Shown here piece by piece: positions 21,463-27,480 of a stretch of 27,948 nt of DNA. The notes below the pieces were generated by a model, which did not search any database, was not told the DNA's origin, and saw only the letters and a list, made by a program, of their open reading frames with translations. The stretch comes from a virus: positions 1 to 27,948 of IMG/VR virus record IMGVR_UViG_3300029265_000645; one strand, 5' to 3'. The position numbers and the translations under genes are program-made. Within the stretch, counting starts at the first letter, position 1. Every line of letters starts with the position of its first letter.

Positions 21463-22290
21463 TTAGTCTAAAGATTTAATTGCTACGTGATCTGTTAATA
21501 CACCCTCAACATGAGATCTAGCTACTTCATAATCCACTGGTCCACTTTCGTCTTCATATTGAACGGGATCTTTCCTACCCAAAGTAATAAATGCTTCAAT
21601 TCGTTCAACAGACGAAGCAGATTTATAATCACTATTCCCACTAGGAAAAGGTTTATAAGAAGTGTTAGTTCTAGAATAAACTTCATCGAATCCAATAAAT
21701 AATCTTTCACATAATGTAAGTCCATCTTTTAATATACCTAATTTGTCTGTTAATAAATATGGAGTAAAATAACCCACTCTTTCATGCTCCCAATTACCTT
21801 CTCTAAAGGCTTTATCATCTGCATCTCTAAATTCTTGTCTACAATCAGGATAAACAGCATGATCTCCAGCATGTATTCCTAAAGCAATATCACAATTTTC
21901 TTCTGTTCTATTTGCTATTGATAATGCTACTGCTTGAGTAATAGAAGCAAATATTTTATTTCTGTTAGGCACAACAGTTTCTTTCATGTTATCGTTTTCA
22001 TAATGTCCTTCTGGTACATCATCTCCACCATCAACTAATGCAGAATCTAATAAATCAGCTAACCCATCTAATTTGATTTGTCGATAATTAACTTTATGTC
22101 CTTTATCTGCTAGGTAATCTACTAACTGTTGAGCTCTTTCTAATTCTACTCGATGTTTTTGACCGTAATCAAAAGAAATACCTGTTACTGTATCATACTC
22201 AGTTAATGCTCTTAGTAATAGTGTTGAAGAATCCATTCCTCCACTTAATGAAACTACACAATGTTTTTTTGCCATAGATAATTTTGCCAT
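21463..22290 (-). CDS. queC: QueC-like 7-cyano-7-deazaguanine synthase lacking the zinc cysteines
   Basis: This 275-residue ATP-PPase has the SGGMDSS loop at 16-22, ISFDYGQKHRVEL, VVPNRNKIF at 107-114 and HAGDHAVYPDCRQEF, all family features. QueC normally converts 7-carboxy-7-deazaguanine to preQ0 through an amide. The C-terminal zinc motif (TWxCY...CGxCxxC) is missing its metal ligands. Here the region reads TNTSYKPFPSGNSDYKSASS, with S211, D221, S224 and S227 at the four cysteine positions, while ERIEAFITLGRKDP that follows is conserved. The fold is kept but the metal site is not. It ends 4 bases before the next gene, in the same transcript as DpdA. Confidence 0.88.
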   Translation of the reverse strand: MAKLSMAKKHCVVSLSGGMDSSTLLLRALTEYDTVTGISFDYGQKHRVELERAQQLVDYLADKGHKVNYRQIKLDGLADLLDSALVDGGDDVPEGHYENDNMKETVVPNRNKIFASITQAVALSIANRTEENCDIALGIHAGDHAVYPDCRQEFRDADDKAFREGNWEHERVGYFTPYLLTDKLGILKDGLTLCERLFIGFDEVYSRTNTSYKPFPSGNSDYKSASSVERIEAFITLGRKDPVQYEDESGPVDYEVARSHVEGVLTDHVAIKSLD

Positions 22291-22331
22291 AATTTATTTT
22301 ATTAATTTTTGCCAGGTATTTTGCGTATAGG

Positions 22332-23141
22332 CTAACGCTTGTAAATGTCTATTGGTTTATAATTATTAATTTCTCTAAATCTATTTGTATTATGAACAAC
22401 ATTCAAGTAATCAACTTTTTCATAATCAATTTTATAAAAATCATTCATGTTTGCTTTTGGTTTATTATTTAAACCATTATCCTTATACCAAATTCCTTCT
22501 AATGCCGCCATTACTGGGTTTGAAGTATCAATTGATTCTATTCTAGGGTCATTATCATACCAACCAAATTCTTGGGGTATCGAACAACCTAGTAAATGAA
22601 ATTTAGTATCTTTTAATTCACTTAAGTTTAATAATCCCTGTACAAACCGTACTCTACCTAATGCCTTCCCCATATCAGTATTAGTATGTGGGAAAAAATC
22701 ATTATACCAAGTAGCACCATAAGATACACATAATTTTTCATAACCTAATCCCACTAGTAGATTAGCACATAAATATGCTTGATTTTTATTTTCCCCTTGA
22801 ATTACAGCAGTAATTTTAGTTTTTTTAGGGTATTTAAATTGTCTCCAGTATTTAGCTTGGGCTGCTGTACTACCACAACTCATCCAAACATCTGGTACTA
22901 TAAATTCATCAGGTTCTAATTCTGTAATCCAATGTAGTAATCTTTCACTATTATATGCTTTCCCTAATTCATGAAGTGAATTATCCATAATAACATATCT
23001 ACCTTTATCTCTAGCATCTATAAAATATTGTTTATATTCTTCATCTATATCTAATAAATGAGGTAAACAATAATCATAATCATTGAACTCAGAGGATGCT
23101 GATAAAAGACATCTTGGTACTTCGTGTGATATTTTAGGCAT
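22332..23141 (-). CDS. DpdA-like DNA 7-deazaguanine transglycosylase (TGT fold)
   Basis: This 269-residue protein resembles phage DpdA, a relative of tRNA-guanine transglycosylase. GRYVIMDNSLHELGK carries D53 in the position of the TGT general base. PDEFIVPDVWM gives D84, TAVIQGENK follows, then KLCVSYG and FHLLGCSIPQEF. RIESIDTSNPVMAAL carries D205 where TGT has its nucleophile. The family swaps guanine in DNA for a 7-deazaguanine base. The zinc motif of bacterial TGT is absent. It overlaps the AT-hook protein gene by 8 bases and is followed by queC. Exchange of bases in phage DNA is inferred from homology and context. Confidence 0.75.
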   Translation of the reverse strand: MPKISHEVPRCLLSASSEFNDYDYCLPHLLDIDEEYKQYFIDARDKGRYVIMDNSLHELGKAYNSERLLHWITELEPDEFIVPDVWMSCGSTAAQAKYWRQFKYPKKTKITAVIQGENKNQAYLCANLLVGLGYEKLCVSYGATWYNDFFPHTNTDMGKALGRVRFVQGLLNLSELKDTKFHLLGCSIPQEFGWYDNDPRIESIDTSNPVMAALEGIWYKDNGLNNKPKANMNDFYKIDYEKVDYLNVVHNTNRFREINNYKPIDIYKR

Positions 23142-23634
23142 ATTTTTTTGGTCGTCCTCTACGAGAGACTTTAATTTGTTTACTGTATTTATCTTCGATA
23201 ATATAATAAAGATCTATCAGTTCTCCACTGCATTTTAAACATTCTTCTACAGTTTGTTCTTTTGTAATGTCAAAATGTTTAACAAAATGAGCATATAATG
23301 ATTCTAATCTAGATATTTCATCTTTTTCATAATCTTCCCACAATCTTTTACGACGAGCTTTGAGCATTGCTCCTTTTTCGTTGAATTTTGCTATATCATA
23401 GTCACACTCTACTTCTAATTCATTTAACATATATTCACATAAATACGCTTGCCACCCAAAACAAGACCCATCAAAATCACCATTAAATATTTTATCTCTA
23501 AAGCTAGACTTATAAGGTAATGGTTTATTTTTTGCTTCGTACCAACGCCACCACATAAATCTATTATAGTTTAATGGTTGATAGTTTTTTAGGCGTCTTT
23601 CAATGGTAGATTTTTTATGAGGTATATTAAACAT
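23134..23634 (-). CDS. Phage protein with a C-terminal AT-hook-like motif
   Basis: This 166-residue soluble, charged protein starts IERRLKNYQPLNYNRFMWWRWYEAKNKPLP. It has a helical middle (KRLWEDYEKDEISRLESLYAHFVKHF) and ends in SRRGRPKKYA. The GRP core flanked by basic residues is the AT-hook DNA-binding motif. I do not recognise the rest. It overlaps DpdA by 8 bases and the small membrane protein upstream by 8 bases. A role as a DNA-binding partner that guides base exchange is inferred from position and the motif only. Confidence 0.68.
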   Translation of the reverse strand: MFNIPHKKSTIERRLKNYQPLNYNRFMWWRWYEAKNKPLPYKSSFRDKIFNGDFDGSCFGWQAYLCEYMLNELEVECDYDIAKFNEKGAMLKARRKRLWEDYEKDEISRLESLYAHFVKHFDITKEQTVEECLKCSGELIDLYYIIEDKYSKQIKVSRRGRPKKYA

Positions 23635-23761
23635 TTCCTTCTAGTATTGCTGCTAGAACAATCATAACATAACCAAAACCAAATATGGTTAAAGTTGTTA
23701 TAAAGTTAGCTAATGCTCCTATTGGATTTTCCTTGACTAAATCGTAAAATTCTTTGATCAT
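23627..23761 (-). CDS. Small membrane protein heading the deazaguanine operon
   Basis: This 44-residue protein starts MIKEFYDLVKENPIGALANF and continues as one long hydrophobic helix (ITTLTIFGFGYVMIVLAAIL). A TTCGTATATT element ends 27 bases before its ATG in a true intergenic gap. Its stop overlaps the start of the AT-hook gene. This position makes it the first gene of the DpdA-QueC transcript. It is too short for routine calls but well supported by composition and position. The function is unknown. Confidence 0.66.
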   Translation of the reverse strand: MIKEFYDLVKENPIGALANFITTLTIFGFGYVMIVLAAILEGNV

Positions 23762-23788
23762 AACCTTTATTTTTATTATTATACCGTA

Positions 23789-23798
23789 AATATACGAA
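23789..23798 (-). promoter_or_regulatory. TTCGTATATT promoter element for the deazaguanine operon
   Basis: The coding strand reads GGGTTCGTATATTTACGG in the 73-base gap after the oxygenase gene. It has the same 27-base spacing to the next ATG as the chaperone operon copy. It is outside any gene, which makes it a strong candidate promoter for the DpdA-QueC-QueD-QueE transcript. Confidence 0.68.
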
Positions 23799-23834
23799 CC
23801 CTTATTCAGGTAGCCAAACTATTTGCGGGGTATC

Positions 23835-24422
23835 TTATTGGGTGTTGAAGAAAAATGTTTGGTGTAGTCTACAATATTCAGGACCAAAACCAAAGTATTG
23901 TACTGCAGCATGATAATAATCTCCATAATAAATTACAGCTCTATTGTATACGTTTGCTATATAATCTATTTGTTCCCAACGAGTAAAATCTTGACCATCT
24001 GATGCTATAGTCTCATGTAATTCCTTATTAAGAGTGCCATCTTTAAGTAGTGGTGGTTTGATTAATCCTGTTTCTTTATGTCTATAAATTCCAGTACCGG
24101 TTTCTATTGGAGCATCTGGTGTTAAATATATTACACATGCATATGTTGTGTAATTATCTGAATGTACCCAGCATTTATCTAAGGCAGTGCATAAATTAAA
24201 ACAACCATTAGGAGTAGTAGGATCATTGTAAGCCTCATGGTCTATTTTTTGATTTAAAGCATTTTCAAATGCTGCTAGAACTGATGGGTCTTTAACTGAT
24301 TCTGTTCTTTTTCCAGGATGATTACCTTTTTTATCATACCATTCCATATTTAAGGCTTCTTGCCTAACGAAATCTGGATCTGAATAAAAATCATCTAATA
24401 TTATTAAACTTTGTCTTGACAT
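23835..24422 (-). CDS. 2OG-Fe(II) oxygenase-like protein, copy 3
   Basis: This 195-residue protein is a paralog of the 11740-12414 protein. It starts SLIILDDFYSDPDFVRQEALNM, has CWVHSDNYTTYACVIYLTPDAPIETGTGIYRHKETG, and ends YGDYYHAAVQYFGFGPEYCRLHQTFFF. H87 and D89 are the likely HxD pair, H171 the third ligand and R185 the 2-oxoglutarate contact. The protein is 29 residues shorter at the N terminus. It is the last gene before the promoter at 23789. The substrate is unknown. Confidence 0.76.
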   Translation of the reverse strand: MSRQSLIILDDFYSDPDFVRQEALNMEWYDKKGNHPGKRTESVKDPSVLAAFENALNQKIDHEAYNDPTTPNGCFNLCTALDKCWVHSDNYTTYACVIYLTPDAPIETGTGIYRHKETGLIKPPLLKDGTLNKELHETIASDGQDFTRWEQIDYIANVYNRAVIYYGDYYHAAVQYFGFGPEYCRLHQTFFFNTQ

Positions 24423-24424
24423 AA

Positions 24425-25564
24425 CTATTTTTTATTATTTTTAATTCTTTTAATTTTATCTAAAAGATTAGTTCTTCTACTTTCCTGCCCAACATAAACT
24501 CCTAATTTTGTTTTAGGTAAACTATCAAGTTCTTCTTCTAGTAATTTTAATTTTGATTCTGCTGATTCATAATGTGTTCCCTCATTTCCATTTTGTCCTA
24601 TTATATTCATTCTATCTTCATCATAATCATCGGGAAAGCAAGTATAATCAGTAATTGGAAAATCAAATTCTTTATCTATTTCTACAGTAGTAGTAGGACC
24701 CTTTTCTTTTTCTTTAACTTTTTCTCCATACAAGTTATCTCTATATTTTATTTTTGGGTAGGCCCTATCAAAGGCAAAGTTAGCAGCTACAACTAAAGAT
24801 ATAGCTAAAGGATCAAATACAAATATTATAATAAGTAACAACCAATTTATAATTTGATCCATAGGATAACCGGTCAAACCCGATAGATACTGCAGTGGTC
24901 CTAATTCTCCAGCGACCTCGTTGCTGTTATCTAACTTCAGCACTTGTAGTTGAAATTTTTGTAAGCTATCTGATGCTACAATCCTTTTAGATTGTACCAA
25001 TTTACGATTTTCTTCTTCAACTTCAATACGCTTTTGGGCCATTCTAAGCTCGGTAGTAGAGATTGTTGATCGAAAGCCTGTAGATACCGAGGTGTCTCGT
25101 ACTTGGATGTTTGAAACTTTTGCATTAGATAAAGTACTAATGTTACTAGATATTCTGTCAATTTCTGTATCATATCTTGTTACATCATTTTGATAAAAAT
25201 TAATTTTTTTATTTATAAACTCTTTCTGATTTTCAACCATAGACAATTTAGAATATGTCTCTTGATATGCAGCACTTAAAAATCCATAAATACCCATACT
25301 AGTTATTAATACTAATACTACAGTTGATATAGATAAATAAGTTCTTAGGGTTTTGTTAATTGTATCCCAGTATTGATATAATAATGAAGCTGTAACTAAT
25401 TTAGCAAATTCTAATGAACCCGCCATTATAATAACTTCAAGTGATGCCCCCGCAAATAACTTACTTAAACCACTAACAGAATAAAATGCTGCTGATGCCG
25501 AAACAGACAAAGCTGAGAGGGCTATTAAGAAGGGAAATAATCCTTTTTTTATTTTTAATAACAT
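24425..25564 (-). CDS. Coiled-coil membrane protein
   Basis: This 379-residue protein has three N-terminal hydrophobic helices (about 8-28, 38-60 and 78-100). A long charged coiled-coil stretch (about 100-215) has SMVENQKEFINKKINFYQND and MAQKRIEVEEENRKL. Another membrane helix follows (WLLLIIIFVFDPLAISLVVAANF), then a polar acidic tail. Such proteins are often labelled coil-containing proteins in phage genomes, from memory. The layout suggests a large periplasmic or cytoplasmic coiled-coil domain between membrane anchors. No enzymatic motif is seen. It follows the DUF5675 gene by 11 bases. Confidence 0.78.
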   Translation of the reverse strand: MLLKIKKGLFPFLIALSALSVSASAAFYSVSGLSKLFAGASLEVIIMAGSLEFAKLVTASLLYQYWDTINKTLRTYLSISTVVLVLITSMGIYGFLSAAYQETYSKLSMVENQKEFINKKINFYQNDVTRYDTEIDRISSNISTLSNAKVSNIQVRDTSVSTGFRSTISTTELRMAQKRIEVEEENRKLVQSKRIVASDSLQKFQLQVLKLDNSNEVAGELGPLQYLSGLTGYPMDQIINWLLLIIIFVFDPLAISLVVAANFAFDRAYPKIKYRDNLYGEKVKEKEKGPTTTVEIDKEFDFPITDYTCFPDDYDEDRMNIIGQNGNEGTHYESAESKLKLLEEELDSLPKTKLGVYVGQESRRTNLLDKIKRIKNNKK

Positions 25565-25575
25565 ATTTTTAGTTT

Positions 25576-26049
25576 TTATACCGAATCGTAGTCAATATAC
25601 GAAATTTCTACCTCGTCTCCACGCTCAAGTGCTTCTGCTATTGGAGGATATATTCTTCTATAAGCATCTACTGATGCTCCTATAAAACCGTCTTTAGATT
25701 TTGTTATATTCTGTGTTTGTGTATCACCTACTAACAAACAACCTGCAGTATGTTCATCTGTATTACCAGTATGAATTAAAATATACTCAAATCCTGGTAC
25801 ATCTTGTACATGGAGCATACCTTTATGCATAGAACCATATTTGGCTGCATATTTAGCATGAAAACCACCTACTTTTCTTAATTTAACGTTATAAGTACCT
25901 TCAGGGATTCTTGTCTCTGATTTTATTTTATCTTTTCGGTATTCATCTTCTAATGTATATGCTAGAAATTTTCTTTCTGCTGTTACATCAAATAGTGCTC
26001 CATTAGTGGAGTCCTTTTGTGAACTAAACCTAATTACTTCTAGTTTCAT
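25576..26049 (-). CDS. DUF5675-like protein, possible peptidoglycan-acting enzyme
   Basis: From the ATG at 26049 the protein has 157 residues. It contains LAYTLEDEYR, IPEGTYNVKLRK, MLHVQDVPGFEYILIHTGNTDEHTAGCLLVG and AYRRIYPPIAEAL. These match the DUF5675 family of phage and Bacteroidetes proteins. H93 and C104 (HTGN...AGC) recall the H-G...S-x-G-C motif of L,D-transpeptidases, so a cell-wall role is plausible but unproven. It has no signal peptide. The longer frame from 26106 is not needed, and the start at 26049 overlaps the stop of a tiny upstream gene (ATGA). Confidence 0.74.
   Translation of the reverse strand: MKLEVIRFSSQKDSTNGALFDVTAERKFLAYTLEDEYRKDKIKSETRIPEGTYNVKLRKVGGFHAKYAAKYGSMHKGMLHVQDVPGFEYILIHTGNTDEHTAGCLLVGDTQTQNITKSKDGFIGASVDAYRRIYPPIAEALERGDEVEISYIDYDSV
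25594..25603 (-). promoter_or_regulatory. TTCGTATATT element before the coiled-coil membrane protein
   Basis: The coding strand reads AATTTCGTATATTGACTACG, ending 29 bases before the ATG at 25564. It lies within the 3' end of the DUF5675 gene (encoding ISYIDYD). Spacing matches the intergenic copies, supporting a promoter role despite the overlap. Confidence 0.55.
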
Positions 26050-26135
26050 TTTTTCATGTGTTTTGTTAAATTGGGATACATATCGTAAAATACATCTGAT
26101 ACCCATTTTTCTATTTTTAATATTAATTTTTTCAT
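26046..26135 (-). CDS. Possible very small protein before the DUF5675 gene
   Basis: A 29-codon frame reads MKKLILKIEKWVSDVFYDMYP and NLTKHMKK, an amphipathic helix. It begins shortly after the hairpin at 26151-26170, and its TGA overlaps the next ATG. The ATGA overlap and AT-rich start are supportive, but the length makes it uncertain. Confidence 0.45.
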   Translation of the reverse strand: MKKLILKIEKWVSDVFYDMYPNLTKHMKK

Positions 26136-26150
26136 AGTTAGTTATAAATC

Positions 26151-26170
26151 CCCGTATCTTTCGATACGGG
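26151..26170 (-). terminator. Hairpin with GAAA loop, possible terminator
   Basis: An 8-pair perfect stem (CCCGTATC with GATACGGG) closes a 4-base loop, GAAA on the minus strand. The sequence after it (GATTTATAAC) is A/T-rich but lacks a solid T-run, so termination may be weak. It separates the small membrane proteins from the DUF5675 gene and may also act as an RNA stability or processing element. Confidence 0.5.
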
Positions 26171-26190
26171 AATAAATATTGAACACCCCC

Positions 26191-26421
26191 CTATTTTTTA
26201 ACTATGTTATACAAAACAAAAGCTCCTACTAAACCTAGTAGTCCTTCTGCGTTAAGTGATCCTAAAATTCCCATGATATTACCTACCACGGATATTTCAG
26301 GCCAAAAAGGGATTCCTGCTCCTTTGAATAGTACTTCCATTACTACTCCAAAAGCGATTAAAGACACACCTATGTGAGTCAGTTTGTCAGCCCAAGAGCC
26401 GACTTTGTTTAGAATTTCCAT
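26191..26421 (-). CDS. Small membrane protein, possible holin-like
   Basis: From the ATG at 26421 the protein has 76 residues: an amphipathic start (MEILNKVGSWADKLTHIG), a hydrophobic helix (VSLIAFGVVMEVLF), an aromatic turn (GIPFWPEISVVGN) and a second helix (GLLGLVGAFVLYNIV). Size and layout resemble small phage membrane proteins, including holins. An upstream frame from 26460 adds a non-conserved hydrophobic tail and is less likely. Neighbouring small membrane proteins and the DUF5675 gene make a lysis role possible; this is inference. Confidence 0.68.
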   Translation of the reverse strand: MEILNKVGSWADKLTHIGVSLIAFGVVMEVLFKGAGIPFWPEISVVGNIMGILGSLNAEGLLGLVGAFVLYNIVKK

Positions 26422-26464
26422 TAAATTGGGTTTTAAGTTAAACAATACGATAACTAGCAACTAT

Positions 26465-26701
26465 TTACTCCCCGGTATTTTTTTTACCGAAAATTTTGCC
26501 AACCTCAGCGATTCCGAATGAACCGAGGGTTATGATTACAAAGGAATTGTAAATGTAATCTTGTATTTGAAGTTCTTTTCCATATATTCCAGTAACAATA
26601 TCTACTACTGCAAATATGACCATTACGAGGAAGGACATAAATCCTACTACGCTTTTTTCATTAATATTATTGTCGTCATTGAACAAATTTTTAAATGCCA
26701 T
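26465..26701 (-). CDS. Small membrane protein, possible holin-like
   Basis: This 78-residue protein has a polar start (MAFKNLFNDDNNINEKS), then two hydrophobic helices (VVGFMSFLVMVIFAVVDIVTGIY and YIYNSFVIITLGSFGIAEVG) and a basic end (KIFGKKNTG). It is shaped like a two-helix holin, with the loop GKELQIQD. It is followed 43 bases later by another small membrane gene. No specific family is recognised. Confidence 0.7.
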   Translation of the reverse strand: MAFKNLFNDDNNINEKSVVGFMSFLVMVIFAVVDIVTGIYGKELQIQDYIYNSFVIITLGSFGIAEVGKIFGKKNTGE

Positions 26702-26722
26702 CTGTTTAGTTTTTAAATATTA

Positions 26723-27154
26723 TTAAAACTGAGCTTCCCTTTTAACTACTTCTATAGCTCTTAACATTTTGGGATAATCTACAGGACATAAAAGATCTAA
26801 TCCTGCTTTGGCTTTAAATTTTATATAGGCATCTCCTTGTGTATACACTAATAAAGTTGGGGCCATTCTTATTCTAAGTTCTTTTTTCATTAATGGAGCT
26901 TTTGCAATATCTATACGATAATATTTTACTCCTTCTAAATCTATTAATTTTTGCCAGTCTGGAAAGGCATTTGCCTTATTAAATTCTGCCCAAAATTCTA
27001 TTACAATAATATCTGCATTGTCATCATCAAACCCACCTTTAGGTTGGATTGTGTCTTCAAAATTACTATCATCAATCCAATATTCTTCTGGTACTGTACT
27101 TTGAGATATAATAAATTGGGGGATTGACAGTAGTAATATTATTAGATTTCTCAT
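26723..27154 (-). CDS. Secreted thioredoxin-fold protein without the CxxC motif
   Basis: This 143-residue protein has a signal peptide (RNLIILLLSIPQFIISQS) and a thioredoxin-like body. IIVIEFWAEFNKANAFPDWQKLI replaces the normal WCxxC segment, and MKKELRIRMAPTLLVYTQGD contains the cis-proline region. There is no redox cysteine pair, so it cannot act as a normal disulfide exchanger; it may be a periplasmic binding or structural variant. It starts one base before the stop of... the neighbouring 106-residue gene is adjacent with no gap, suggesting one transcript with the membrane proteins nearby. Confidence 0.76.
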   Translation of the reverse strand: MRNLIILLLSIPQFIISQSTVPEEYWIDDSNFEDTIQPKGGFDDDNADIIVIEFWAEFNKANAFPDWQKLIDLEGVKYYRIDIAKAPLMKKELRIRMAPTLLVYTQGDAYIKFKAKAGLDLLCPVDYPKMLRAIEVVKREAQF

Positions 27155-27475
27155 TTATCTATTTTTCTGTATATCGTAAAGGCGTTCATCTAGTTTTTCT
27201 AATTTTGCTAGAATATCTTCAACGTCTTCTTGAGTGTCCATAATGGTTTGTCGGATAAGTTCATCCTTTAAATCGTACTCTATTCTTTCTATTGGTGGTA
27301 GAGGTAATTCCATAGCTCTTGCTATGTCAGCTTGTAGTGTAAACCACATTCCAATTACCGTAGCCATACCCACTCCAAACATTCCAATTGTTTTAAAGTC
27401 TAATGAAAAATCTGGTTTGCCATCTCCATCGACGTCTATACCAAGTTTTGTTTCTTCACCTATCTTACGTGCCAT
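27155..27475 (-). CDS. Membrane protein with DxDxDG loop and coiled coil
   Basis: This 106-residue protein begins MARKIGEETKLGIDVDGDGKPDF, with a D-x-D-x-D-G loop (D14, D16, D18, D22) like the calcium-binding loops of dockerin or EF-hand type repeats. A membrane helix follows (IGMFGVGMATVIGMWFTLQ), then an acidic coiled coil (DTQEDVEDILAKLEKLDERL). It is immediately followed by the secreted thioredoxin-fold gene. The topology suggests a small membrane anchor with a helical tail. No known family is recognised. Confidence 0.66.
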   Translation of the reverse strand: MARKIGEETKLGIDVDGDGKPDFSLDFKTIGMFGVGMATVIGMWFTLQADIARAMELPLPPIERIEYDLKDELIRQTIMDTQEDVEDILAKLEKLDERLYDIQKNR

Positions 27476-27480
27476 AAATT

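Noticed and set aside
17733-22290. A queuosine tRNA pathway for the host
   Set aside because: No QueF, QueA, QueG/QueH or standard tRNA-guanine transglycosylase is visible, while a DpdA-like protein is present, so DNA modification is the better fit.
26473-26489. CGGTA/TACCG hairpin as a terminator
   Set aside because: It lies within the last codons of the small membrane protein gene, the stem is only 5 pairs and there is no following T-run on the coding strand.
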